Below, piece after piece: positions 1-7,412 of a stretch of DNA of 20,817 nucleotides. The translations under genes were made by a program, and so were the position numbers. The stretch lies in assembly GCA_903953145.1 (NCBI GenBank), contig CAJBIL010000065.1, forward strand, positions 1 through 20,817, in the 5' to 3' direction. The notes under the pieces were generated by a model, which was not told the DNA's origin, did not search any database, and was given only the letters and a program-made list of their open reading frames with translations. The stretch is from an uncultured beta proteobacterium. Lineage in GTDB: Bacteria; Pseudomonadota; Gammaproteobacteria; Burkholderiales; Rhodocyclaceae. The stretch's first letter is position 1, and the number at the start of each line of letters is the position of its first letter.

Positions 1-322
1 TCAAAAAGGCTTGCATTCGCGCCAGCGCCCAATGCAGGTTGACGGCGGTTGGCCGGGTTGCGGCGAGCGTGCTGACCGCGCTTGCCAGCGTCGCATCATC
101 CGCCTGTTGCGCGAGGGCCAGCGCAACGCCGTAGGCCGCCGTGGCGCCAATCAAAGGTGCGCCGCGTACCTGCATGCTGCGAATCGCGTGCGCTGCATCT
201 TCAAGCGTGGACAGGCGTAGTGTGCGGTAGACGTGCGGCAGCGCGGTCTGGTCGATGATGTCGATAGCGCGTTGCTGCGGCGCGGGCCAGAGGGTGCGCG
301 TGGGGATGTTGTTAATGTTCAT
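1..322 (-). CDS. mtnA: S-methyl-5-thioribose-1-phosphate isomerase, N-terminal part (cut by window edge)
   Basis: Reading the minus strand from the ATG at 322 gives 107 open codons with no stop before the window edge, so this is the 5' third of a gene that continues to the left. The protein begins MNINNIPTRTLW and carries the family stretches VRGAPLIGATAAYGVALA (residues about 58-75) and TRPTAVNLHWALARM, which are typical of MtnA and the related eIF2B-alpha-like fold. MtnA isomerises 5-methylthioribose-1-phosphate to the ribulose form in the cytoplasmic methionine salvage pathway. The catalytic Cys and Asp of the family would lie in the missing part. No strong Shine-Dalgarno is visible before the ATG. 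It is divergent from the prenyltransferase gene and has no evident link to the alcohol-oxidation cluster. Confidence 0.88.
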   Translation of the reverse strand, partial: MNINNIPTRTLWPAPQQRAIDIIDQTALPHVYRTLRLSTLEDAAHAIRSMQVRGAPLIGATAAYGVALALAQQADDATLASAVSTLAATRPTAVNLHWALARMQAFL

Positions 323-463
323 GGGCGTTATTTTAGCAGCCGGCAACGGGGTAATTCTCTGTGTTTAACGGCGATAATAGGCAGCCGTCAAGCTGGACTG
401 ACCGGATGTAAGCATGAGCATTGATCGCTCGTTAGATAAACGCTTTATCAGAATGAATGCGCA

Positions 464-1342
464 ATGAACGGATTGTCGCCTTACCTCAAGCTGCTGCGCC
501 CGCATCAATGGGTGAAGAGTGGCTTTGTTTTTGTCGGGCTGCTGTTTGGTCATGCCTGGCACGATGCCATGCTGGTGCAAAACGTGCTGCTGGCTGCCAC
601 CGCTTTTGCCCTGGCGGCTTCGGCGGTGTATGTGATCAATGATCTGGCTGACCGCGAGCGTGACCGGGCGCATCCTGAAAAATGCCGGCGGCCGCTTGCT
701 GCCGGCACGGTCAGTGTCACGCAGGCTTTGCTACTGGCCGGCGGGTGCCTGCTGGCGGCGTTGATGCTGGCGCTGACGGTGTCGAATACGGTGCTGGTGA
801 TTGTCGTTGTTTATGCGCTGCTCAATGTCGGCTATTCGATGGGCTTGAAGCACGTTGTTTTGCTCGACGTTTTCATCATCTCGGCAGGGTTTATGTTGCG
901 AATCCTGGCCGGTACGCTGGGCGTTGGTATTGCCCCGTCGCACTGGCTGCTGTTGTGCAGTTTGATGCTGACGCTTTTTCTGGGTTTCGCCAAACGGCGT
1001 GCCGAACTCAATGTGCTGGCGGGGCGTGGTGGCAGCCATCGCAAGGTGCTTGACGACTACGACCCGGTGTTGCTCGACAAGCTGATTGGTATTTGCGCAG
1101 CGGGCGCCATCGTTAATTACAGTTTGTACACCGTGAGCGCCGAGACGGTGGCCATGCACGGCACGACAAATCTGATTTATAGCGTGCCGTTCGTGATGTA
1201 CGGCATCTTCCGCTATCTGTTTTTGCTGCATCGACGCGGCGGCGGCGGTGATCCGGCCGCCGCATTGTTGCGCGACTTTCATCTGCTCGGCGCGTTTGCC
1301 GGCTGGTTCGCAACGGTTGTTGTGTTGCTGGCGCGTATCTGA
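464..1342 (+). CDS. UbiA-family prenyltransferase, decaprenyl-phosphate phosphoribosyltransferase-like
   Basis: A 292-residue polytopic membrane protein with about eight hydrophobic segments. The N-terminus LRPHQWVKSGFVFVGLLF and the first Asp-rich motif NDLADRERDRAHPEKCRRPL (about residues 59-78) match the UbiA superfamily. The pattern ND-x2-D-x3-DR-x-HP-x-K-x2-RP, with a later LLDVFIISAGFMLRILAG, is closest to the decaprenyl-phosphate phosphoribosyltransferase branch (Rv3806c-like). That branch transfers phosphoribose from PRPP to a polyprenyl phosphate. The length is normal for that group (about 290-300 residues). ATG 464 is the first usable start after an in-frame TAA at 437; the ribosome site is weak. 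Neighbours give no functional support, since no DprE1/DprE2-like partner is in view, so the substrate is uncertain. A generic UbiA-like polyprenyltransferase is the alternative. Confidence 0.8.
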   Translation: MNGLSPYLKLLRPHQWVKSGFVFVGLLFGHAWHDAMLVQNVLLAATAFALAASAVYVINDLADRERDRAHPEKCRRPLAAGTVSVTQALLLAGGCLLAALMLALTVSNTVLVIVVVYALLNVGYSMGLKHVVLLDVFIISAGFMLRILAGTLGVGIAPSHWLLLCSLMLTLFLGFAKRRAELNVLAGRGGSHRKVLDDYDPVLLDKLIGICAAGAIVNYSLYTVSAETVAMHGTTNLIYSVPFVMYGIFRYLFLLHRRGGGGDPAAALLRDFHLLGAFAGWFATVVVLLARI

Positions 1343-1494
1343 GCGGCAAGGCATTGCCCTGTAAGGCGCGTCAAATGGTCATCTAGCGAGTGCCAATGCC
1401 GGAGCGCCAATGTTGACGCCACTCTTCAGGTAGTGCTGCACGTAGATCGCCTATCCATGCGCCCTGCCGGCAAGGTGGGCAATAATGTTCAGGA

Positions 1495-3483
1495 TTAAAG
1501 GCGGCCCAGTTTGCGGTAGAGCGTATTGCGGGAAACCCCTAGCATGCGCGCCGCCGCTGAAATGTTGCCGCCCAATGCTTCCAGTGTCCGCATCACGGCA
1601 CGGCGTTCGATATCTTCGAGGCTGGAAGTGTCGTTTTCCGCTGGCGACATAAGCGGGCTGGCGATTGGGGCGGCATTCCCGGCAGCGATCAGTGGCAGAT
1701 CTTCGAGCAGTTCTTCAGGCAGATGCATTTCGGTAATCAACGCTTCGTCGTCATCGAGTAATGCAATCGCGACGCGGATCACGTTATTCAACTGGCGGAT
1801 GTTACCCGGCCAGGCGTAGCGCTCAAAGGCGTGCTGCGCCACTTCCGAAACCTTGATTGCGCGATCACCGGCCTCGGTGGCAATCAGAATGTCGACCAGC
1901 TGGCGCAGGTCCGTCCGGTCGCGTAGCGCGGGCAGGCTGACCGAGAGGCCGTTGATCCGGTAGTAAAGATCCTCGCGGAAGCGGCGGCTGGCGACTTCTT
2001 CCTTGAGGCGACGGTGGGTGGCACAAACCAGTGAAATATCCACCGAAACCGTTCGATTGCCACCGAGCGGGGTGACGCAACGCTCCTGCAACACGCGCAA
2101 CAGCCGTGCCTGCAAACTGAGCGGCATGTCGCCGATTTCATCAAGAAACAGCGTTCCGCCGTGCGCCTGCTGGATCTTGCCGATGGCGCCTTCTTTGCGT
2201 GCGCCAGTGAAAGCGCCGCCCTGATAGCCGAATAGCTCGGATTCGATCAGATTTTCAGGAATTGCCGCACAGTTGAGTGCGACGAAAGGTGCGGCGTTGT
2301 TCGGGCCGCTATTGTGAATGGCCTTGGCGAACATCTCCTTGCCGGCCCCAGACTCGCCTTGAATGAGGATCGGGATATCGCGCCCGAGAACGCGGCGCGC
2401 CCGGTCGATCGCCAGTTGCAGGCGGGCATCGCCGGTGGACAGGCTGTCGAGCGTCAGTGTCTTTGCGACGCGTTCGGTCGGGCGCTGTGCGCGCACGTTA
2501 CGCGCGATGGCCTGATTCGCCGCCGGCGTAACCATTTGCTGCGGAATATTCCCGCGCAAACGAACAAACAGCTGCTTGCCATTGAGCAGCGTGAAGGCGC
2601 TGATTGCCTGCGCGTCGTGACGGGCACGGTCAATCAGGGTGCCCAGCGTGGCCTCGAAAAGCGTCGCGCAATTAAGACGGGTCGCCTCGTCACGGCGCAG
2701 GCCGAGAATCTCCAGCCCTGCGGCATTAACGGCCAGAATCCGGCCATCCTGCGCGACGGCGGCGAGGCCTTCGCCGAGGCTGCCAATGTACTCCGGGCGG
2801 TTGTGGAAGCAGACCAGCAGATCGCGGGCAAATTCCGATTCGAACAAGCGTTTTTCAACCAGGCTCGCCGACATCCGGGCAAGGCCCAGCGTGTGCCGTT
2901 GATAGGCACGGGCATCGCCGGAAATATTGAGTACGCCGATGATGTTGCCCTGCGGGTCGAGCAGCGGCGCTGCACTACAGGTCAGGAAATTATTGCGCTC
3001 AAGAAAATGTTCGCCACCGACCACCTCAACCGCGCAGCGTTCAGCCAGTGCCGTGCCAATACCATTCGTCCCGCGTTGTACTTCTTTCCAGTAAGCGCCG
3101 GGCTGGAGTGAAACCTGGCCGGCCCGGTCAACAAAATCGGCGTCACCTGCCGAGTGCAGCAGTAATCCATCTTCATTCGCCAGAATGACCACGCTTCCCG
3201 AGTGGCGAATCTGCTCATGCACATGCTCCATAATTGAGCGGGCATGTGTAATCAGTGTCCGGTATTGCTCCTGCGCCTGTGTCAGGTGCACGCCTTCGAT
3301 GAGCTCGTTGTAGTGACTAATCAGGGTGTTGGCGTCGAGTCCGGCCAGACGGCAGCGCTCCCAGGAGCGGAGCAGGGTGCGCTCAAGAAGCCCGTGAGGT
3401 GCCTCGCCACGGTTGAAAAATGCCTCTCTTGCCTGCTGGCTGCGCAAATCACGCGCTTCTGCCGCAGCGGAAAGCTGAATCAT
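1495..3483 (-). CDS. AcoR-like sigma-54-dependent transcriptional activator (GAF-PAS-AAA+-Fis HTH)
   Basis: 662 residues with the complete bacterial enhancer-binding protein layout. An AcoR-type N-terminal GAF sensor spans about residues 70-215 and contains LERNNFLTC. A PAS-like stretch follows at about 225-310, then a sigma-54 AAA+ core at about 345-570 and a Fis-type helix-turn-helix at the end (NISAAARMLGVSRNTLYRKL, 640-659). Walker A is GESGAGKE (376-383), the sigma-54 contact loop is a canonical GAFTGA (423-428) and Walker B is GTLFLDEIGD (443-452). The start is supported by AGGAGG at 3491-3496, seven bases upstream. It is divergent from the pedF operon, which has a sigma-54 promoter, and an inverted-repeat enhancer candidate lies between them. 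I infer that it activates the alcohol-oxidation genes. The ligand sensed by GAF is unknown; an alcohol or aldehyde would fit AcoR relatives. Confidence 0.93.
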   Translation of the reverse strand: MIQLSAAAEARDLRSQQAREAFFNRGEAPHGLLERTLLRSWERCRLAGLDANTLISHYNELIEGVHLTQAQEQYRTLITHARSIMEHVHEQIRHSGSVVILANEDGLLLHSAGDADFVDRAGQVSLQPGAYWKEVQRGTNGIGTALAERCAVEVVGGEHFLERNNFLTCSAAPLLDPQGNIIGVLNISGDARAYQRHTLGLARMSASLVEKRLFESEFARDLLVCFHNRPEYIGSLGEGLAAVAQDGRILAVNAAGLEILGLRRDEATRLNCATLFEATLGTLIDRARHDAQAISAFTLLNGKQLFVRLRGNIPQQMVTPAANQAIARNVRAQRPTERVAKTLTLDSLSTGDARLQLAIDRARRVLGRDIPILIQGESGAGKEMFAKAIHNSGPNNAAPFVALNCAAIPENLIESELFGYQGGAFTGARKEGAIGKIQQAHGGTLFLDEIGDMPLSLQARLLRVLQERCVTPLGGNRTVSVDISLVCATHRRLKEEVASRRFREDLYYRINGLSVSLPALRDRTDLRQLVDILIATEAGDRAIKVSEVAQHAFERYAWPGNIRQLNNVIRVAIALLDDDEALITEMHLPEELLEDLPLIAAGNAAPIASPLMSPAENDTSSLEDIERRAVMRTLEALGGNISAAARMLGVSRNTLYRKLGRL

Positions 3484-3564
3484 TTGGTCTCCTCCTGCAA
3501 TATTCTTTTTTGCATATCAATCTATCGAATCTATTTTGATTCTCGTCTGCGCTACACCCTGAAC

Positions 3565-3581
3565 TGCTCCATAAAGTAACA
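3565..3581 (+). promoter_or_regulatory. Putative enhancer (UAS) for AcoR-like activator, pedF operon
   Basis: TGCTCCA-TAA-AGTAACA is a 7-3-7 imperfect inverted repeat that recurs upstream of three other units in this window. Its centre (3573) is 195 bp upstream of the predicted sigma-54 start at 3768, a usual distance for an enhancer-binding protein acting by DNA looping. Assignment to a particular activator is inference. Confidence 0.6.
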
Positions 3582-3701
3582 CTTGGGCAATCTTTTAGCA
3601 ACGCATCCGGATGACTGGTATTGGCGCATAAAATCAGCCAGAATCGGGGTCGTCTCAAAACGACGCATCAACTCGGCAAATGCAGGCAGCGAGGGGTGTT
3701 C

Positions 3702-3718
3702 ACCGGTTTTAACCGGTT
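3702..3718. repeat. ACCGGTT tandem/palindromic element close to the pedF promoter
   Basis: ACCGGTT occurs at 3702-3708 and again at 3712-3718, one helical turn apart. Each copy has a palindromic ACCGGT core, and together they form CCGGTT-TT-AACCGG. The element ends 24 bases before the -24 box, about -50 to -66 from the predicted start. It could be an operator for an additional regulator; no protein can be named. Confidence 0.4.
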
Positions 3719-3741
3719 ATTAATTAAGCCGGCAAGCCAAA

Positions 3742-3757
3742 TGGCACACAGCTTGCT
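3742..3757 (+). promoter_or_regulatory. Sigma-54 (-24/-12) promoter of the pedF operon
   Basis: TGGCAC-ACAGC-TTGCT matches the RpoN consensus TGGCAC-N5-TTGCW, with the invariant GG and GC exactly 10 bases apart. The predicted start is about 3768, leaving a 65-base leader before the GTG at 3833. Confidence 0.82.
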
Positions 3758-3832
3758 ATTGTAGAAAAGTAAATTACCGTAGTGTTACGGCTTTCTTCAA
3801 CAAAACGTTCAAACCATACCCGAGGTGACAAA

Positions 3833-4261
3833 GTGACCGTTTCAAAAAAATCCATTTTCCGCCTGTTGCTGTCCGTCACACTGAGCCTGTCAGCAGCCTC
3901 CGTGCTGGCGCACGGTGACGTTGTTCCGCAAGCCGTTGATACCACTGCCCTGAAACAGATCGGCGCCGAGTGGATCAAGGCCAATCCCTATCGTGGCAAC
4001 AAAGACGCCATTCGGATCGGTGATTCTGCTTTTAACCAGAACTGCGCGCGCTGTCATGGCCTCGGCGCTATTTCGGGCGGGGTTGCCCCGGATTTGCGTT
4101 ACCTGCCGGCAGGTGATGAGGGCGATGAGGTCTTCATGCCGCGCGTTCGTCGTGGCGCCACCCGCGATGGCCGCGTTTACATGCCGCCGTTCGAGGGTAT
4201 TCTGTCGCAAGAAGCCATGTGGGCACTGCGTAGCTGGCTGGAGACGGTTCGTGAGGAATAG
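3833..4261 (+). CDS. pedF: Cytochrome c-550 PedF-like
   Basis: A secreted 142-residue monohaem cytochrome c. The signal peptide (TVSKKSIFRLLLSVTLSL... cut near AHA/HGD, residues about 26-27) is followed by HGDVVPQAVDT, the haem site CARCH at 71-75 and a likely axial Met at 117 (VYMPPF). The NPYRGN and ISGGVAPDLR stretches are characteristic of the PedF/c-550 proteins found with quinoprotein ethanol dehydrogenases. Family knowledge makes it the probable electron acceptor of the PQQ alcohol dehydrogenase in the periplasm. I chose the GTG at 3833 because GAGGTG lies at 3822-3827 and the signal peptide starts here. A GTG at 3782 gives an extra 17 residues with no ribosome site. It is the first gene of a four-gene operon and overlaps the next by 11 bases. 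Confidence 0.88.
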   Translation: MTVSKKSIFRLLLSVTLSLSAASVLAHGDVVPQAVDTTALKQIGAEWIKANPYRGNKDAIRIGDSAFNQNCARCHGLGAISGGVAPDLRYLPAGDEGDEVFMPRVRRGATRDGRVYMPPFEGILSQEAMWALRSWLETVREE

Positions 4262-5105
4262 TTTCGGACGCCGGCACTGGCTGGCTGCTCTCAGTGCGTT
4301 GTGCATGGCGATTGCCATGCCGGCACTGGCCGACGGGCTTGAGGACATGAAGCAAAAAGGCCGTCTGCGCGTTGCTGTGTATAACGATTTCCCGCCTTAT
4401 TCCTTTAATGGCAAAGGGATCGATGTCGACATCGGCAAGGCGCTGGCCGAGCGTCTTGGGGTAAAAGCGGAAATCGCCTGGTTCAACGCCGATGAGGACA
4501 TGAACGACGATTTGCGCAATATGGTCTGGAAAGGTCATTACCTGGGCACGCAGCCTGCTGATGTGATGCTGCATGTGCCGCTGGACAAGGCGTTCGCAGC
4601 CCAGAACGACAAGGTACAGATCTTTGCACCGTATCACATTGAAGCACTGGCGCTGGCCCGGAAGCCTTCCCTGATCCCTGAGCCCAAAGGCTCTGCAGCA
4701 GTTGCGCTCAGTGTATTTACGCGCGAGAAGGTTGGCGTCGAGATGGCATCCGGTTCAGATTCTTTCCTGCTCAGCGTCCTTAATGGCCGTTTGCGTGATC
4801 ATGTCGTGCATTATAAGAATGTTACTTTGGCAACTGCCGGTCTCAAGGCAGGTGAGGTTTCTGCTGTAATGGCCCCTCGCGCCGAACTTGAGTCTGCGCT
4901 GAAAAGTGATCCGGACTACCCGGTCAGCCTTGTCAAAATGCCGGAGTTGCGTGGCGACCAGTGGCCGCTCGCAATGGCTGTCAAAACAGACGATGGCCCG
5001 CTGGCCGAGGCGCTGACAGCAGCGCTGATCGCTTTGCAGCAGGATGGCACAGTCGCCCGCATCTTCACCCGTTATGGCGTGACACATCAGTTGCCTGGGG
5101 GTTGA
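4251..5105 (+). CDS. Quinoprotein dehydrogenase-associated periplasmic solute-binding protein (MoxJ-like)
   Basis: A 284-residue secreted protein of the family-3 solute-binding fold. The signal peptide (LAALSALCMAIAMPALA, cleavage near residue 27) precedes the mature start DGLEDMKQKGRLRVAVYNDFPP. The fold continues with DVDIGKALAERLG and ends with ALIALQQDGTVARIFTRYGV. It matches the group of MoxJ-like binding proteins found beside PQQ-dependent dehydrogenases without an ABC permease, and none is present here. MoxJ is needed for active methanol dehydrogenase in methylotrophs, so a role in enzyme assembly or ligand delivery is plausible but unproven. The GTG start at 4251 has GGAG at 4240-4243 and lies inside the end of pedF, indicating translational coupling. 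Confidence 0.85.
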   Translation: MRNSFGRRHWLAALSALCMAIAMPALADGLEDMKQKGRLRVAVYNDFPPYSFNGKGIDVDIGKALAERLGVKAEIAWFNADEDMNDDLRNMVWKGHYLGTQPADVMLHVPLDKAFAAQNDKVQIFAPYHIEALALARKPSLIPEPKGSAAVALSVFTREKVGVEMASGSDSFLLSVLNGRLRDHVVHYKNVTLATAGLKAGEVSAVMAPRAELESALKSDPDYPVSLVKMPELRGDQWPLAMAVKTDDGPLAEALTAALIALQQDGTVARIFTRYGVTHQLPGG

Positions 5106-6067
5106 TGATCGTGCGTAACTTGGGTATCCGGAGCCTGTTGGCACTTTTTCTGGGGCTGCCGGCACTTGTGCTGGCAGCCCCGTTTGCATATGTGCCGAAC
5201 GAGAAATCAGGCACTATCAGCGTCATCGACACTGCTGAAAACACCGTTGTTGCTGCGATTCCAGCGGGGCGGAGGCCTCGGGGGATTGCGATTGATCCGG
5301 CCGGTAAGCAGCTTTATGTAACCGACGCAGCAAACAGTGAATTGCTGGTGATTGATCTGCCCGGGCGAAAAGTTGTGCGCCGCGTGCCACTTGGCGAATC
5401 ACCCGAGGGCGTTTCTGTCTCTGCGGATGGTCGTTGGCTGGCGGTAGCCGTTGAGGCGCACAACAGCGTGGTCTTGATCGATGCTGCAAGCGGTCGTCGC
5501 GAAGCAGAGATTCGTGTACAAGGGAAAAATCCTGAGCACGCCGTGTTCAGCCCCGATGGTCGCTGGCTTTATGTCAGTGCCGAAGAGGCAGAGCAGGTTG
5601 ATGTGATCGAGGTTGCTGCGCGTCGCCAGGTTGACAGCATTCCTGTCGGGCGCCGCCCGCGTGGCATTGCCTTTTTGCCCGACAGCAGCCGGGTTTATGT
5701 GGCTTGTGAACTCACCAATACCGTTTATGCAATCGATGTTGCCACTCGCAAGGTAGTGGCAGAGATTCGCGGTGGGCAATTTACCAATGGTCTGACGGTC
5801 ACACCTGACGGTAAGCGCATTTTTGTCAGCAATGGCAAGGATGGCACGGTAAGCGCCATTGATACCGCCAGCAACACAGTGCTGGCGACGATTGAGGTCG
5901 GTAAACGGCCGTGGAATATGGCAGTAACGCCGGATGGTCAACGCCTTTATGTTGCGAATGGTCGATCCAACAATGTTTCGGTGATTGATGCCGCTACGCT
6001 GCTCAAAGTAGCTGATGTGCCGGTTGGTGAGTTGCCCTGGGGCGTAGCTATCGTTCCTGCGCCATGA
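5105..6067 (+). CDS. PQQ-dependent catabolism-associated YVTN beta-propeller protein
   Basis: A 320-residue secreted protein. After a signal peptide (LGIRSLLALFLGLPALVLA, cleavage near residue 24) come seven repeats, each about 42 residues, of the type LYVxNxxxNxVSVID. Examples are AYVPNEKSGTISVID, LYVTDAANSELLVID, IFVSNGKDGTVSAID and LYVANGRSNNVSVID. Seven repeats predict a closed seven-bladed propeller. This is the propeller family that accompanies PQQ-linked alcohol catabolism; its biochemical role is not established and could be scaffolding or protein contact in the periplasm. The ATG at 5105 shares one base with the TGA of the upstream gene (TGATG), so it is translationally coupled. No catalytic motif is visible. 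Confidence 0.87.
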   Translation: MIVRNLGIRSLLALFLGLPALVLAAPFAYVPNEKSGTISVIDTAENTVVAAIPAGRRPRGIAIDPAGKQLYVTDAANSELLVIDLPGRKVVRRVPLGESPEGVSVSADGRWLAVAVEAHNSVVLIDAASGRREAEIRVQGKNPEHAVFSPDGRWLYVSAEEAEQVDVIEVAARRQVDSIPVGRRPRGIAFLPDSSRVYVACELTNTVYAIDVATRKVVAEIRGGQFTNGLTVTPDGKRIFVSNGKDGTVSAIDTASNTVLATIEVGKRPWNMAVTPDGQRLYVANGRSNNVSVIDAATLLKVADVPVGELPWGVAIVPAP

Positions 6068-6606
6068 GTGTCGCACGTTACGGTATTCCGGCAATCACCC
6101 TGCACTGGCTGCATGCCGCGCTGGTTGTTGCACTGATCTTCATTGGTTTGACGATGGTTGATCTGCCCAAAGGCGGGCCGGATCGGTCTGCGGCTTATGC
6201 CTTGCATAAGTCATTGGGCCTCTGTGCGCTGGCATTGATCTTTGTGCGTCTTGGCTGGCGACGCTTCAAAGCGCCTCCCGTTGCGGCAACGGTATTGTTG
6301 CCTTGGGAGCGCCGGTTGTCGGCGGGGATTCATCATGCGCTGTATCTGGTGCTGGTCGTCGCCCCGGTGGCGGGCTATCTTTCAGCTTCTTTTACCAAAT
6401 ACCCGATGAAACTGTTCGGCCTAGTATTGCCCTCGGCCGGTTGGCCTGATGAGGCATTGAACGCGCTGTTCAGTACCATACACAAAGGTGCTGTGCTGAC
6501 GCTCATGTTTTTGCTGGCGCTTCATGTGCTGGGTGCACTACATCATGCGTTTCGGCGTGATGGTGTGATGTCGCGGATGCTGCCTTGGCGTTCCGGTAAC
6601 GCTTGA
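6064..6606 (+). CDS. Cytochrome b561 family membrane protein
   Basis: A 180-residue protein with four predicted membrane helices and the histidine pattern of bacterial b561: ITLHWLHA near the N-terminus, YALHKSLG, a HH pair in IHHALYLVLV, and IHKGAV followed by LALHVLGALHH. These supply the ligands for two b haems. Members pass electrons between quinones and periplasmic redox partners. Its position as the last gene of the PedF operon (ATGA overlap with the propeller gene) suggests it links the alcohol-oxidation electron chain to the membrane. The direction of electron flow cannot be read from sequence. A strong hairpin terminator follows at 6661-6697. Confidence 0.88.
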   Translation: MSVARYGIPAITLHWLHAALVVALIFIGLTMVDLPKGGPDRSAAYALHKSLGLCALALIFVRLGWRRFKAPPVAATVLLPWERRLSAGIHHALYLVLVVAPVAGYLSASFTKYPMKLFGLVLPSAGWPDEALNALFSTIHKGAVLTLMFLLALHVLGALHHAFRRDGVMSRMLPWRSGNA

Positions 6607-6660
6607 AAACAGCCTCGAACGAGGTATCTGCGTTAATCGCGTTGAAAATTTCAGGATTTC

Positions 6661-6697
6661 AGGTAGTGGCTGAGTGTTTTAGCCACTACCTGTTTTT
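6661..6697 (+). terminator. Rho-independent terminator after the pedF-b561 operon
   Basis: An 11-bp perfect stem, AGGTAGTGGCT / AGCCACTACCT, with a 9-base loop is followed by GTTTTT. It sits between convergent genes. The plus-strand T-run is good, while the minus-strand tail is poor in T, so it mainly serves the plus operon. Confidence 0.88.
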
Positions 6698-6699
6698 CG

Positions 6700-7017
6700 T
6701 TATTCGCGACTGAGTACCCATTCGACGGCTGATTTCAGATCAGCGTCATTCAGTTTGTCGGCCGGGTGTGGTGGCATCGGAATTTCGCCCCAGACACCAG
6801 AGCCGCCGTTACGAACCTTTGCAGCCAGGCGTGTGAGGGCTTCGGCATCACCGCGATACTTTGCTGCAACATCCTTGTAAGCCGGGCCGACCAGTTTTTT
6901 GTCGACTGCGTGGCAAGCTACGCAACGGGCTTTTTTTACAATTGCTTCAGTCGCGACGGCTTGTCCGACAACGGCTGCGCTTAATCCAAGCGCTAAAAAC
7001 AAGTGAAACGATTTCAT
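6700..7017 (-). CDS. Small periplasmic class I cytochrome c (c551/c8-like)
   Basis: 105 residues. A signal peptide (KSFHLFLALGLSAAVVGQAVA) precedes a mature protein of about 82 residues, the usual size of cytochrome c551/c8. The haem motif is CVACH (32-36). KLVGPAYKDVAAKYRGD follows, and the axial Met is likely residue 81 in GEIPMPPHP. I start it at 7017, with GGAG at 7024-7027 on the minus strand, rather than at an upstream ATG (7053) that has neither a ribosome site nor a better signal peptide. It is a soluble electron shuttle, plausibly carrying electrons from the quinoprotein system to a terminal oxidase or reductase. A sigma-54 promoter and enhancer-like repeats upstream tie it to the same regulon. 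Confidence 0.88.
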   Translation of the reverse strand: MKSFHLFLALGLSAAVVGQAVATEAIVKKARCVACHAVDKKLVGPAYKDVAAKYRGDAEALTRLAAKVRNGGSGVWGEIPMPPHPADKLNDADLKSAVEWVLSRE

Positions 7018-7171
7018 GTAGGTCTCCAGTTTTATGCAAGCGGGTGTAAACATCCGGACCTGTGCGACTCAAAGCGTACCAGCCTGTATCAGGGTGCCGC
7101 TCGCTTGCGCCATGGGTCCTCATGGCTATTGACGTTTAACGCTCTCGTGGCGAAATTGTCTTTCCTGTTGA

Positions 7172-7187
7172 AGCAGTGGGCGTGCCA
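7172..7187 (-). promoter_or_regulatory. Sigma-54 (-24/-12) promoter of the small cytochrome c gene
   Basis: On the minus strand TGGCAC-GCCCA-CTGCT has a perfect -24 box and GG to GC spacing of 10. The -12 box has one mismatch (CTGC for TTGC). The predicted start is near 7161, giving a leader of about 144 bases. Confidence 0.65.
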
Positions 7188-7296
7188 GATATCATCATGC
7201 AGCATTCTGAAGTAGATATTTTTCTTTTTAACCATAGTGTTAGATTGATTGAGTCGTTTATTTATATCGACATCAGTTCCCGTTTTTCTGATTACC

Positions 7297-7332
7297 TGTT
7301 TCATAAATGAACAGTTGCTCCAAGTCGTAACG
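7297..7332 (-). promoter_or_regulatory. Putative tandem enhancer (UAS) for the small cytochrome c gene
   Basis: On the plus strand TGCTCCA-AGT-CGTAACG (7316-7332) is the same 7-3-7 element seen before pedF. A weaker TGTTTCA-TAA-ATGAACA lies beside it at 7297-7313, centre to centre 19 bp. The main centre (7324) is 163 bp upstream of the predicted start at 7161. Tandem sites are usual for enhancer-binding proteins. Confidence 0.5.
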
Positions 7333-7412
7333 CACGAATATGCGCTAACAGCAGGAGTTGCTTCATATTTGGCGCCTGATGGGCCGGCATGATTCCTGCG
7401 GGATAAATAGTC

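Larger units (their letters stand above)
3484..3832. other. Divergent regulatory region between the activator gene and the pedF operon
   Basis: This 349-base gene-free stretch holds the activator's ribosome site at its left end, an enhancer-like inverted repeat at 3565-3581, a short inverted repeat GTCGT/ACGAC at 3649-3664, a paired ACCGGTT element at 3702-3718, and a -24/-12 promoter at 3742-3757. No convincing short gene was found in it. Confidence 0.75.
7018..7412. other. Divergent regulatory region between small cytochrome c and second activator
   Basis: This 395-base gene-free stretch holds a minus-strand -24/-12 promoter (7172-7187), two adjacent enhancer-like inverted repeats (centres 7305 and 7324), an AT-rich interval around 7215-7265, and a weak ribosome site for the downstream activator. 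The short open frames in it lack coding character. Confidence 0.7.

Noticed and set aside
731..1354. A 207-codon minus-strand open frame inside the prenyltransferase gene.
   Set aside because: It is Gln/His/Arg-rich, shows no recognisable domain, and lies wholly antisense to a well-supported membrane protein gene; typical shadow in GC-rich DNA.
1344..1357. GGCAA-GGCA-TTGCC after the prenyltransferase gene as a terminator.
   Set aside because: The stem is five base pairs with no T-run; too weak to call.
2314..3111. A 265-codon plus-strand open frame opposite the first activator.
   Set aside because: It is antisense to the GAF-PAS-AAA+ coding region, whose motifs are unambiguous, and has no domain or ribosome site.
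7385..7400. A GG-N10-GC match (CGGCAT-GATTC-CTGCG) just before the second activator gene.
   Set aside because: It would place transcription start two bases before the ATG and both boxes deviate from consensus, so it is more likely chance than a real promoter.
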